Positions 24,080-35,582 of a stretch of DNA of 54,760 bases are shown piece by piece. Position 1 is the first letter of the stretch. Each line of letters starts with the position of its first letter. The notes under the pieces are model-generated. The model was not told the DNA's origin and searched no databases. It was given only the letters and a program-made list of their open reading frames with translations. Both the position numbers and the translations under genes were made by a program. The stretch comes from Chara braunii (lineage: Eukaryota; Streptophyta; Charophyceae; Charales; Characeae): contig BFEA01000162.1 of NCBI GenBank assembly GCA_003427395.1, positions 210,638 through 265,397 on the forward strand. Reading direction: 5' to 3'.

Positions 24080-24473
24080 GTAACCAAATTAAGATCTGAT
24101 CATGATCTCAACAGAGATAAGAAACTTAGCTAAGAAATTAGGTTCGCACCCAGCCAAGGTGCAAACAACCAAGCTAATGAAGGGAAAAAACCCTGACCCC
24201 CAGCCATTGGTTCGTGCTAGGAATTTAGTCCGTATTTGCCAGCAGGTACACTCAGAGTCACTGATGGTTAACGGGGACCCCCTATAGGTGACAAGTTGGC
24301 CTTTGAGTTTTCTTATAAATGGCATGAGAAATTTAGAAAAACTCGGGCCTCCGTTAACCTTCTCTCACAGTGTCTCGACTGGCACATGCATTGAATAGGT
24401 TCCAGCCCCCTCCCTCCTCATTGCAAGAGCATGTCAAGCCCAAGTGCAGGTAGGAGGCAGCTTCACAACAATT

Positions 24474-24575
24474 TTTTTTTTATTATTATTATTTTTTTTT
24501 AAACCAAGCTCCATCTATTGGTGGGGAGCAGCACCTGCTGGAAACCGGGTCCAGCGTCCCATAGGCACAACCATA
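24474..24575 (-). mobile_element. LINE 3' tail fragment with antisense poly(A)
   Basis: An imperfect T-run at 24472-24500 is followed by a block (ctccatctattggtgggg, gcagcacctgctgga) that matches the tails at 32370-32430 and, reversed, 9925-9985 and 29805-29875. On the minus strand the block precedes a poly(A), as in a LINE or SINE 3' end. A shorter echo of the same block (gggaaccgggcccagcgtccc) follows at about 24597-24620. Confidence 0.7.
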
Positions 24576-24802
24576 TCCTCACAAATTGGCACAAACTGGG
24601 AACCGGGCCCAGCGTCCCATAACGAGTACGTTCAGAAAACTCATCAGAAAATTCCATGAGAATGAGACAAAACTACTAGAAAATTCTAATTGGCCTAAGG
24701 ATGGAATTTTGAAAACTGAGATACCGGGGCCATTACCCGGCTTTGGCTCAGAGAATTGAGGCTTCTTCAGACATGTCTATGACAACTTCATGATTAAGAA
24801 AA

Positions 24803-25165
24803 ATTCAGAAACAACTCAGAAGATCCCCCATCAATCCACTTTACCTCACTCTGGCAAGACTGACTGCAGTGGAGCCACCATCTCTGCTGCTGCTATGCCA
24901 TACTCCCATCCTACCAGCTAGCCCCCTCACTGGTANGACGCGTGATAACCCACCATCTTTTCCACTCACCTTATTCTCTTTTTTTCACTACAGAAGCTTC
25001 AAAATAGGCAAAATTCAGAAAACAACTCAGAGACCCCCCCATCATATCCACTTTACCTCACTCCGGCAAGACTTACTGCAGCAGAGCCACCATCTCCACT
25101 GCTGCTGTGCCCTATTTCCATCCTCCAAGCTAGCCCCCTCACTAGTAGGACGCTTGATATCCAAC
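24803..25165 (+). repeat. Two-copy direct duplication, about 210-base period
   Basis: The stretches 24803-24955 and 25013-25165 align closely: attcagaaa-caactcag, tccactttacctcactc, ggcaagact, agccaccatct, and agctagccccctcact. One N lies at 24936 in the first copy. No coding content. Confidence 0.75.
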
Positions 25166-25518
25166 CAGACTCTGTCTGTAGATAATTCCTCATTTGTACA
25201 CGCCATTCGGTTATCCAGGTCAGGAGCTATATAATCTCCCTCAAGATCAGAAGAAACGTCATTTCTCTCCAAAGCTTGTTAATCTCTCTTTCTCCCTCTT
25301 TTCTCGCTCTCTCTTGCACTTTTGAGTTGTAATAAGTTCGGAAACTAATCAACACACAGGGTACGGCCTCTCCGCTTACCCAACTGACTCTGCGTTGTCG
25401 TGACATGGGATCTGGTAAGTCAAAGTCTGCGATGCCCGGGAAAAAGGGGTTACTTGATCAGTCAAGTGCAGGGCCACCCATGGTCGGATAAGCAAGCTAT
25501 GCGATTTCCTGTGGCAAG

Positions 25519-26280
25519 TCTTGCCCTGCCCTGCTGTGCAAAAGACAATGCAAAGCAGCTACGGCCTCTTCCTCTCAGGCGGCCATGCCGGACTCTGCCT
25601 CGAAGCTTCTTGATGTAGCTCTACCCCTTTTGGGGCCTTCCAGATGCAGTGCCCACCAAGGTAATGAAGATGGCGTCCACCATAGCCAGGTCTTGACACT
25701 CCCCCTTCCTAGTCCTCTTCTTCCTCCTCCTCCAGCTCAAGCTCCTCCACCATACCCAAGGAGGAGAGTTGGGCACTCCTCTTCCCCACAACGCTGCCTC
25801 AACCAGCACTGCTCCAGCCAGTGCTCCAGCAGCGTGTTGCCAAACTTGCACACAGCAAATGAGGAGCACTTCGCTCCTCCTGGAGATGTAGCGGCCAACT
25901 TGCCTTTTGGTCGGTGACTTCCAGGCCGCGCGGCCTCCAAGCAATCAGCACCTCCTCCCTTTCGGAGGGAAACATCATTGCAGACTCTGATATCGCCCGT
26001 ACAGGCCCTAGACTAGACTACTTGGACTGGTGCCTACCTGCTATTTGAGTGTTTTTCCCTGCTGCTCTAAGTGTCGTGGGCTTACTCTCGCTACTTGAGT
26101 GTTTTCCCCGCTGCAACCCTCATGTCACTCAAACAGACACGCAAACCTGGAAGCATGCACACACACAGACTTATAAAACTCAGCAGAAAGGGGGAATCTC
26201 AGCAAGGCATTCATTCTTGCGGCAAAACTCATAAATGAGTTGTGCTTTCAGTCTGTGTTTGGGCAGGTACTTGCAGGTAT
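25519..26280 (-). repeat. Ty3-B LTR, partial copy 3
   Basis: It matches copy 1 from the tgcaaaggacaacgcaaagcagct-like block onward, through the cggagggaaacatcattgcag block and the gagtgttttccccgctgcaac block, to the cagtctgtgtttgggc end. The TGTTAC edge and GAA-rich part are missing. No internal element sequence adjoins it. Confidence 0.7.
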
Positions 26281-26289
26281 TCCAATGGG

Positions 26290-26906
26290 AACAAATGCTG
26301 GCCCATAAATTTCTAATCTGACGCTATATTGGGATGAAGCACGCTTTGTTGATGACATTCGTCAACATGATCTTCAAGCCGCTCGGCAATACGCCTTCAT
26401 TGATGATGTTCTTTCATGGGGGCAATTACCTCCTCCTCCAGAGCACTATGGGCTTGAGTGGAAGGAAACTGCAATGACAGATGGCCTATATACCGTTTTA
26501 GGTATGCATCTACGGGTCCGTTCTGGTGGCTCGCTTCGCATGAACGTGTTTGATAAAGCCGCTGCTTGGGATTTTCTTGTAGTTTGTTATCCAAGTGCGA
26601 ATTCCAGCATCCCTTCCCATCAACCGACAGGTGTGTTCACTGGACACTTGACCAGATTTGGACAAATCTATAACAATTGGCAGGACTTCTGAACTGCGGC
26701 AGCCACACTTACTTGTTGCATGCTTTCTCGTGGGCATTCCCCACCAAGCCTTGCTAAGGGGTGGACTTGCTACATGTGCTCTCGCCAACGTCGCTATCCT
26801 ACGCATGTGACGCGCTTCTCTCAGTGGTCCCGACGCATGCTGCAAAGGTCCCTGCTCCTCCGACAACCACCACCCCACTGGTTCTTCCAGTTTATCGTCA
26901 TTTCTT
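26290..26906 (+). pseudogene. Reverse-transcriptase fragment of an unassigned retroelement
   Basis: Plus-strand translation gives FVDDIRQHDLQAARQYAF then FIDDVLSWG, GLYTVLGMHLRVR and FDKAAAWDFLV, followed after a stop near 26691 by LSRGHSPPSLAKGW. The DD pair, the LGM box and the FDK block resemble the palm and thumb region of a family of algal and protist reverse transcriptases in which LGM is followed by FDKR and GVF-GQLHRF-like motifs (here GVFTGHLTRFGQI). The N-terminal half is absent and at least one stop interrupts it. It differs from the LINE immediately downstream, which is on the other strand. The assignment rests on remembered motif order, not on a search. Confidence 0.5.
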
Positions 26907-26922
26907 AAGCTAACCTGAACAC

Positions 26923-29058
26923 TTACATTGCCCTGACTATTGCTCTTACCGAGGAATCTGATGCCCTAATGAGGACGGTGAGATCATCTGTGAACATTAT
27001 CACTGCTGGGAATTGGATATGGTGGGGTGAACCAGTATTAAGCTCGGGAAGTTTGTGAATTGAGGGGTCCTTGCGCAAAAACGATGCTATGGCTTCCATT
27101 ACGAACAAAAAGATCGGCGAGGCTAGGGGATCGCCTTGCCTCACTGACCGGGAAATATGATAACGGTCAGATAGCAACCCTTTAACTCGTACACATCCTG
27201 ATCCATCATTGTAAAGGACTCTGACCCACTTTCTGAAGTTGGGTCCCACTCCCATTCTCACCATGCTCACATCCAGAAAGGCCCAATTCACTTGGTCATA
27301 GGCCTTTTCGAATTCAAAGAACAGATTGCGGTATTCAGTCTCTCCTCCTTGACTTTCATTGCGGCTTCATTTAAAGTGAGGACATTGTCTAGTATATACC
27401 TCCGTGGGATGAAGCCGGCTTGGTCTATGTGGAAGCATTTGTCTGTGAGATCCAGTATCCTTAGAGCTAGGGCTTTAACCATAATTTTTTAGGCGAGGTT
27501 AAGTAGTGAGATTGGCTTGTAGTTCCGGATGTCCTCCCGGTCCCCCTTCTTGTATAGAAGGGTCACCACGCTACTGCTTAGAGATTCTCCCATTCCGCCC
27601 TTTTCCCAGCTGTCCTGATAGAAGTAGAGAAGGTCAGTTCCCATCAATGATCTATAAGATTGGATTCTGCAATCCTCAACGCTATTTCCAATTATTGTTT
27701 CCTTGCCTTTCTAGCATACCCTCACCGTGGTGGAGAGGGTGTTCTGACCCCCTGATAACTCTTTGAGCCCTTCTATTGAGTTCGATTGGCTGTTATTTTC
27801 GCAAAGAAGTATTTGGTTATTGATTCGCTCAGTTCGTAATTTGTCACTCATGCTCTTATTTGTAAACCTTTCAATTCCCATTGTCTCCATAGAGCCAATT
27901 CTTCTCTTGCATGTTCAAATGTGGTCGAGTAGAGGGTTAAGGAGGGTTGATCTATAAGATTGGATTCTGCAATCCTCAACGCTATTTCCAATGATTGGTT
28001 CCTTGCCTTTTTATCCCTAGCCAATTTCCTAGACAAACGGGCTACCGATTGTGATAGTGATAGGCAGTTGTCTTGAAACCATTTCCATCTGTCTTGTCCC
28101 TCTAAGAACATACCTTTCGCGTTCTGCCAGCAGTTTTGAACTCCTTCTTGGAAGGATTTGCTTAGGAGCAGGGAGTTGTTTAGCTTGTGGAAGCTAGATC
28201 CTTTAGTGATATATTTGTCAAAGTTGAAGATTAGCTCGATTGGTTTGTGGTCCTGCATAGGATGCTAGTGCAAGGATGTCGGTCTCTTTAATGGTTCCCA
28301 TTAGACTCTCAGAGGTGAGGAAGTAGTTGATCCGGGAGAAGGTTGTGTGTTGTACGTGGTTCTTTTTTACTAGCGATAAGGCTTTCCTGCTGGGGTGTAG
28401 GATCCGGAATGGGTCCATCAGATTGTGGTTCAACATAAGTTTGAGCATAGGTGCTGCTTCTTGGGTGGCTTAGGAGGCTGCTGCCCTAGAGATCCTGTCA
28501 TTATTCGGGTCAAGGGTGGCGTTCCAGTGCCCTGCTATGATGCATGCTTTGAGCGGTGGTACGAGCTGTCCAACAGTTTGTATGAATTCTGCTCTTTCTG
28601 TTGGGTTATTGGGTGCGTAAATGTTGATGATTCTAATTTTTTCTTTCCATTTCATATCCAATATGCACGATCTCCCCATGTCACTGTCTGCATCCTTTCC
28701 TATCACTAGTCCCGCAGTGTATAGTCTTGAGGAATTAGGGATTAGGATCGCTTTGCCTTTCGTGCTAGAGGTGTTGTCTGAGGCCCATATTTCATCCTCT
28801 ATTCCACCTAGCCTTCTTGTGAAAAATTTCCTTATTGTTGTGTTCCTATGAGTTGGTTAGATGTGTCTCCTATAGGAGTATGATATCAACTGGTTTATTT
28901 GAGTAGTCTTTGAGACCTTTGATTATGTCATTTCACTTTTCCTCTTTGGTGATAATATTGCCCAGCCCGTTCACATTCCAACTACGAATTATAATACCTT
29001 GTGTTCTCCAATGCATTTGCTCACTCCTCTCATTAGCTTCCTTCCTCAGCTGGTCCAT
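26923..29058 (-). pseudogene. LINE ORF2 (endonuclease and part of RT), decayed
   Basis: Starting near 29058 on the minus strand, the APE-type endonuclease reads SWNVNGLGN, then ILL-stop-ETHL (where Gln is usual), RIINIYAPN, an IIAGHWNATLDP box in which the usual GDFN is altered, then SRINYFLTS and DHKPIEL. Reverse transcriptase follows at 27482-26923 with QAGFIPRRYILDN, SVRQGDPLASPIFLFV and the active-site region MFTDDL, corresponding to FADD in relatives. The pieces lie in several frames with stops, and the sequence ends inside the RT, so the 3' half is missing. The domain order is that of an L1-like LINE. Confidence 0.85.
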
Positions 29059-29102
29059 AATCTAACTTGTCATATGGTCGTGGGAGAGTCGGACTAACCG
29101 AT

Positions 29103-31953
29103 CTAGGTGGCCCCGGAGCCCCCAGTCTCCATTGACTTCGCACCATCAGGGGAGTCCGTCTGAGTGTGCGTCAGGGAATCCTCCAACCTATATTCACCTA
29201 CGCTATCGCTGCCACCTTTTGCTGATGGTGTCTCCGCCTCTTGTTCCTCCTTCTCCATATCCCATTCGTCTTCACCCTCCTCCATCTCTTTGTCAAAACA
29301 TTCATTTTTTTAATATATTTTCATGTCAATTGCATAAGTTCTGGAGTCCAAATCATCGTCCCCATCGAAAATCCCCTTGCTAATCAACTCAGTCAGGGCG
29401 GCGACCGACAGTTCAGCGGGGATGCCTATCCCTGACAGCACGCTGTAGGGGATGGTTGTCACTGTGTCCCACCTCATCCCACTCCTCAGCTTTGTGCCTT
29501 CGGGCATTTTTTTGATGAGAGGAGTGAAAGACCTAGGTGATTTGGGGTCTATCTTATCATCAATATCTCGCTGATCCTCATGGGGTTCCTTCAATGTTTC
29601 GCTCCCTTGCTGAGAAGTTAGGGAATCAATCTCAAAGACCCCCAATGGGTATGATGTTGTGATTTTCTCTTAGAGAACCAATGCGCCAAGTGTAGGGTGA
29701 AGAGGCCCCCTGCCCGACCCCTTGCTCAGTCAATCCCCTGAACTCTCAGGGTAATCAATGCTGGCAGGAGCATACTGTCAAATACGTGAGCTGATCCTGG
29801 TATATGTAAGGGACGCTGGACCCGGTTTCCAGCAGGTGCAGCTCCCCACCAATAGATGGAGCCCCCCTAGGTGCTACCGGTGTCTGCTCAATCCTAGGGA
29901 TTGCAAACGACACATCAGTGGCGATCTGCCATTCTTTCTTCTCCTCAATGAACCGAGCTGCCAGTAGAGGTTTTGTTCCCATCAGTGTCAGCCTTGCAAA
30001 TTGTGCTTGCCCCAACACCTCTGGGGCCTTGCCTTCTGCAATTTGTTTGAGCGTGAAGTACTTCGGCTCATAAGCCGTGTTCAATATCTTGAGCTTCTCT
30101 GCCTGGGCTTCAACCACCGCGATTTCCTGCCCAAGTTCACTCCTTGCGGATTTCTCTGCTGGTTCCTTTTCAGCCTGACTTCTATTGTTCCCTTTCTTAT
30201 TCGGGTTCATGGAGGTCTTCCAATTTTTAGATCTCAAATCGCATAGTGCATCCTTGGAATCAGCTTGTGTTATGTCCTTGTCCCTAATCCCTTGTTCGCT
30301 TGCCCTCTTCTTCTTATTGCATCTGAATGCTGCATACTCAGAGAACTCCTTTGCTTTGACCAAGAGGTCAAACTGGTTTGGAGAGGTCAAGATGCCTAAA
30401 GTTGTGTTTTTTTTTTTTTTTTTTTGCGTTCTTTCCATGTGCTTCAAGCAAGCTGCATGGATGTCAAAGAGGTGTTCTTGGTCTGCCTGCGCCTGCTCAA
30501 TGAACTCTCTCAGCCATTGGAGGGATCTCCTAGCTGGATCGTCCTCATCGCTACTAGGAGCTGAGGTTCCTGTGGTCTCAGGAGACTTACCGTTGTGTCC
30601 CTGATCTCCTTCCGTTGGGTCTTCTTGCTGCCCCTCTTTGGGGGAGTGCAATAGCCCTTCGTTGTTACCATTCTCTATCCCTCTTCTCTTTTTAGTATCC
30701 GGTTCGCCTCCCTCTTTGTTCCTTCCTTCTTCCATCGTTCTCTTATTCTTTGTTTGTTTCTAGGCTGATTCCTCCCTGATGATGATGAGATGTTGGATTC
30801 TAGTCTGAAACCTCTCTGTTCCCTTTTTTTTCTTCTTCTTCCACCTGTTCCCGTACCAGATCCAAGTCCCATATCAGGTTCTCTATTGCCCATTATTCCA
30901 AAATGACACGGGAGTCATTGATCGGGAATGCTCTGATCTTTGTTGGGTTGCCTATCTCTTTCCCTGTGGCCTTCTTTTGCCACCTGCTGTCTGCAGGAGG
31001 GAAGATGTCAGGTTTCTTCGCCGTTGGTTCCTTATATGTGAAATGCCAAACTCACTCCGGTTCCCCCAGGTTGTCGTCAAAGCCCACCCATTGTAGGTGG
31101 GGTCAACTATGTACCATGTCCCCGACACATCCTCTACCTCGACCAGCATGTTGGGATGCAACTTCTCCTTCTGATTCTTTGGAAACTCGTTGCACGCGGG
31201 ATCGTACCCCACATGGCCCCTTTCTCTGCATTTGAAGCAGATAGGGGATGTTTTGGTGGAGACTGTGATTTCCTGTACCCTGTCTTGGATTTGGAATTCC
31301 CATATTTGAGGGAAGACCGGTGGATCGTCGGCCTTCACTTCCAAGACGACAGTCATCATTCCCACATGAAGGGACAAGAAGTCCGGCATTGGTAAGATCT
31401 ATTTGATGATTTTATTTGTCGGATACTGTCTTTCCAATCTGTCCACCACTAGCCCTTGATAGCCTGGCTGGATTCTGCCAAACTGGACGCAAAATTGTTC
31501 TTTTAGCAAGGTCTGTGTGTATGAGATTGAGGAGGAGGGGTTGGGTCTTGCGTTTGTTTGTTTCTTTCACTGTGTGATCGTGCAAATTAACCCATTGCAG
31601 TTCCTCAATTTCATTTCTGCTGCGATCCTTGCATGATCCTCCGAGTTGAAGATCACCATCACTGCTCTGCGACCCAGGTTCATCAGTTAGAAGGATTCGG
31701 TTGAAGATTTCAATTTGGCTTCTTTTCTAATTGTTTCAGTTATCCACTTCCTTTTCTCTGTTGGCATCAGGTCTGCTCCATTCCTTGCGAAGTTGAAAAC
31801 CACTGTGTGTTTCTCATGAAATTCGTCAAGTTCAACTACTTCGCCGTCTGGATATTTCCAGATAATGGTTTCTTTTGCATTCCCTTCCGTGTTCGGTTGC
31901 TTCTTGATCACTCTTTCTCCTTGAACTTTGTTTCTTTCAATGATAAACTTCAA
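29103..31953 (-). pseudogene. LINE ORF1 (gag-like protein with CCHC knuckle), decayed
   Basis: Minus-strand pieces from 31953 downward lie upstream of ORF2 in the same orientation. 31953-31687 is a Lys/Glu-rich RNA-binding-like segment. 31389-30952 holds ICFKCRERGHVGYDPAC, a zinc-knuckle pattern usual for plant LINE ORF1. 30735-29755 is a charged segment of about 300 residues that includes a Lys run made by an A-run (antisense T-run near 30407-30425). 29645-29310 is a further piece. Frame breaks separate them. A tail block of the LINE/SINE type lies inside at 29805-29880 in the opposite orientation. Confidence 0.7.
29805..29880 (+). mobile_element. LINE-tail block embedded in LINE ORF1
   Basis: gggacgctggacccggtttcc and the following block match the tail segments at 9925-9985 (same strand) and 24510-24565 and 32370-32425 (opposite strand). 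Here no poly(A) follows. The minus-strand ORF1 frame reads straight through it, so the insertion has added coding sequence to that frame or the frame is fortuitous. Confidence 0.6.
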
Positions 31954-31999
31954 GGCTTCATTGTCAATGATGTATTGGTTATCTGTTCGGGATTAACTA

Positions 32000-32282
32000 G
32001 AGGGTCGTGGCGTGGCGGCTTGTATGCGAGGGGTTGGATTCACGGGCGAGAGGGGTTGCCGATATTAAGGGGGGGGGGGGAAGGGGAGCTGGGGGGGGAG
32101 AGGTGAAGGGGTCCAAATTACAGGGAACCAGGAAATCGGTTGGGAGAGGTGAGAAGGAGTTGCTAGCCGGGGGGAGATAGGTTGTAGTTGCAGGTGAATG
32201 AGGGAGATAGATCAGGGTGGGGAGACGGGGCTGTATCATATGTGGGTGGGGAGAGATCCTTCGGGGGCCCCAAACCTTTTCT
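32000..32282. other. GC-skewed non-coding stretch between two LINEs
   Basis: It contains G-runs (32072-32100) and gggggagag-type repeats. It sits where the 5' untranslated region of the downstream LINE (ORF1 from 31953) would be, and just 3' of the upstream LINE poly(A). No coding content. Confidence 0.35.
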
Positions 32283-32430
32283 TTTTTTTTTTTTTTTTTT
32301 TTTGGACGAACAACCCGATCGGATGCTAGGTGTGCTGATAAGAGCAGACACATCTAGCACCGTCGGGGAGGCTCCATCTATTGGTGGGGAGCAACACCTG
32401 CTGGAAATCGGGTCCAGCGTCCCTTGGATA
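32283..32430 (-). mobile_element. 3' tail and poly(A) of the upstream LINE
   Basis: A T-run at about 32281-32303 is the antisense poly(A). Next to it is the full tail: ggacgaacaacccgatcgg, gatgctaggtgtgctgataagag, then the shared ctccatctattggtgggg block. The tail lies downstream, in minus orientation, of the zinc-binding RT segment at 33401-35018, so the two are probably one element. Confidence 0.75.
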
Positions 32431-32610
32431 CATCTTTGTGGTACAGTGTTTGTTGGGCATATGGCCATTATAGTTGTCGTTCCCGAGCTTCCTTCTCTCC
32501 CCCGGGGCTGCCTATGTTACCCTTCCAATTCGCAAAGCTCTTACTTCCCACTGGCCTAGCCCCACCCAGGATAGTGTCCGCCGTGCTTCAACATCTACAG
32601 TCGTCATACT

Positions 32611-33158
32611 GGTAATGGCTAAACTCCTACCCTTGGTGTCTGCAACCCCCCTTAATTTAAGAAAAAGTCTGAAATTGGCAGTTAGGAGAAACCACAGCCT
32701 GCTGCAGGTCCCTCCTACAGAGCAGTCAGTCAGCAAAAATGACAGCAAGCGGCAGGGCCTTACCAGAGGCTGAATAGATGGTCAACAAAAACCACGGCCC
32801 ACAGCAGGTCCTCCCCGCAGAGGAGGGAATTTGACAGGCTGGCCTATACTTCTGCAAGAAAGCTCGCCGACATGGCAGCGTGCCGGTAATGGCTAAACTC
32901 CTACCCTTGGTGTCTGCAACCCCCCTTAATTTAAGAAAAAAAAGTCTGAAATTGGCAGTTAGGAGAAACCACAGCCTGCTGCAGGTCCCTCCCACAGAGC
33001 AGTCAGTCAGCAAAAATGACAACAAGCTGCTGGGCCTTCCCAGAGGCCGAATAGATGGTCAACAAAAACCACGGCCCACAGCAGGTCCTCCCCACAGAGG
33101 AGGGAATTTGACAGGCTGGCCTATACTTCTGCAAGAAAAGCTCGCCGACATGGCAGCG
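32611..33158 (+). repeat. Tandem duplication, two units of about 272 bases
   Basis: The units 32611-32880 and 32883-33158 are nearly identical from ggtaatggctaaactcctac to gctcgccgacatggcagcgt, with small differences (length of the A-run after taagaaaa, cgg/tgc, ccg/cca). They lie in what would be the 3' untranslated region of the minus-strand LINE above. Confidence 0.9.
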
Positions 33159-33400
33159 TCATGAAAGTGACAGTATCCTCCGGCCCAGCGGCTTTTGGCA
33201 GGGGCTGAGCACAAGCTGGGGCTGAGTACAGACACTGAGATGTGGTCCTCCTGTCGCTGCTCTCCCGGCAAACAGCCGTCCGTTGTGTCCCCCCAGAGCA
33301 TTTTCGCGTGATGCTGCCGTGTCCACAAGGAAGAGGCGCGCCTCCTTTATCAGTGCATCTTGTCACTGCCCGTATCCACATGATGAATGGCAGGGAGGGG

Positions 33401-35018
33401 TCAGGGAAGCAGGGGGGCAGGGCATATGGCGGGGGGGGCAGGAGGGGAAGAGGGGGGAGATTGGATCGGGGGGGTTCGGGAGGGCGATAGAGGGGGGGGG
33501 GACGGTGTACTGTCCGTGACAAGGACAAAGTTAGTCTGGAGGTAGGGGACTAAAAAGCAGTGGAAGGGTCTCCGTTCCCAGGCTCGTTCAGTGGCCCGCC
33601 ATGGTTTCCACTGGATGTCAAGGGTGACGTTTAGGTCAGAGAATCTCTTGTGCGGGTCTTGCCACAGCTGGCAGTAGGAGTCAATCATNGTTTGTCTGGC
33701 GACNGGGNCCTTCTCCTCCCGGCAGGCCCTTTTCATGTCTTGCCANGCTTCNTGCGTNNGGGCNCTGATCTCTTCCTCGATAACNTGNTGTGCTTGAGNN
33801 AACCCGAATTGGTGNTCTTTCCTTTCGAAGGCGCACCTGGCTCTCCATGTGACCATCAGCACCTGCAGGCGCATGTAGGTGAAGAGGTTGGAGGCGAAAG
33901 GGGACCAGCGCGCCGGCAGCAGATGGTTCTTTCCTAGGAGGAGCAGACCCAGGTCCCATGGTATATGGTGACCTGTGAGGGAGTGGAGGGCAGCATCCCA
34001 CCACTGCCATATCTGGGTAGCCATCCGGCATGCCAGCAGGCAGTGTTCCAATGTTGCCCTCGCCGGCGGATTTGTGCCGCCACAGTAGGCACAGATGGGG
34101 GACAACAACCCTTTCTGTTCCAGCTGTGTTCGTGACACGAGCCAGTCCGGGGTAGGGAGACTACGGTGTAGAATCTGCCATTGCAGGGATCTGTGGTTGG
34201 TCGGCATGATCTTGGAATATTTAGACCAGGAAAGATCATGCAGCACTTGTGCATCGATCGGGGAGTCCCGACCCCATCTTTGACACAATGCAGAGTCAAT
34301 GGGCAGGACCGTGCGCGAGGCTCGATCGCCTCCTCTGACTGTGTATTCCCAGAGTCTCATGGGTTTATGGCCCGACCATTCCCATTCATCCCAGTCAAAT
34401 GGCAGCCTGGCCACCGGCGTGGCCGACTCATACACACTATAGCCTTCTTTCGTGTCCCCCACAACCCTCGCATGCATCAACCCCACCCAGTTCTCGGTGG
34501 CATCCAGGTCTTCATCCCTGGTGAGTTTGGTGAACCTGGCGGCCGGCAGGTGCGGCACGTAGGCTTGCAATCCGCACCGGCCATCCACATTGTCGCACAC
34601 TTTGTATGTGACCGGCGGCCGGGGCAGGTCCACAAACCTGATCACCCAGTCGTTCGGTTGGACTGTGGGGACCATTTTCAGGGCCAGGCGCCAGGCCAAG
34701 GGGAGGGCTTCCTTAAGCTGGAGGGCCTTGGAATCCAAGGACTTGACGTGCTTCAATTTACGTTGCAGTTGATCGGTCGAGGCCCAATCTGCCGTTATCG
34801 GATCCCACAGATCCCCCACCGTGTAGACCCCCTTGGTCGCCCAGGCAAGCCAGGACGAGTTGGCCGTCAAGGCAAAGGGGTTGCCGTCCTTGTCGAGGAT
34901 GTAGGGATTGCCAAACAGAGGCTGCCTCCAAATATCTTGCCATCTATTTCGGGGCCGCCTCTGTTTCGGACCCCTTTTCCTCCATAGTTTGAGCATGTTG
35001 GGCCAGAGGGGGTCGAGA
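33401..35018 (-). pseudogene. LINE ORF2 C-terminus with zinc-binding RT domain
   Basis: A minus-strand frame runs from the gap edge to 33401. It matches the C-terminal region of plant-type LINE ORF2: NPYILDKDGNPFAL, VYTVGDLWDP, then WQILHRSLPTPDWL followed by CAYCGGTNPPARATLEHCLLAC, the zinc-binding region (zf-RVT type) that ends many plant LINE polyproteins. About 20 Ns lie between 33690 and 33815, so the consensus is poor there. The upstream endonuclease and RT lie in or beyond the gap. The Pro-rich end after about 33530 is probably beyond the true protein. Confidence 0.8.
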
Positions 35019-35438
35019 NNNNNNNNNNNNNNNNNNNNNNNNNNNNNNNNNNNNNNNNNNNNNNNNNNNNNNNNNNNNNNNNNNNNNNNNNNNNNNNNNN
35101 NNNNNNNNNNNNNNNNNNNNNNNNNNNNNNNNNNNNNNNNNNNNNNNNNNNNNNNNNNNNNNNNNNNNNNNNNNNNNNNNNNNNNNNNNNNNNNNNNNNN
35201 NNNNNNNNNNNNNNNNNNNNNNNNNNNNNNNNNNNNNNNNNNNNNNNNNNNNNNNNNNNNNNNNNNNNNNNNNNNNNNNNNNNNNNNNNNNNNNNNNNNN
35301 NNNNNNNNNNNNNNNNNNNNNNNNNNNNNNNNNNNNNNNNNNNNNNNNNNNNNNNNNNNNNNNNNNNNNNNNNNNNNNNNNNNNNNNNNNNNNNNNNNNN
35401 NNNNNNNNNNNNNNNNNNNNNNNNNNNNNNNNNNNNNN
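35019..35438. other. Assembly gap (420 Ns)
   Basis: Run of N only. It separates the LINE C-terminus on the left from the hAT gene tail on the right. The open frame that appears to cross it is an artefact of the Ns. Confidence 0.99.
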
Positions 35439-35582
35439 CCTACCCCCCCACCCCCGAATAATGTCGTGTCACACATGTCCCGCTCAATTGCTGTCGTGTC
35501 ACGAATCCTCGATCTCCCGGGCGTGTGTGGGGATCGAGAGCCTCTGCCTGTGGGCGACGATGATGGATCACCCACAGGTGCT

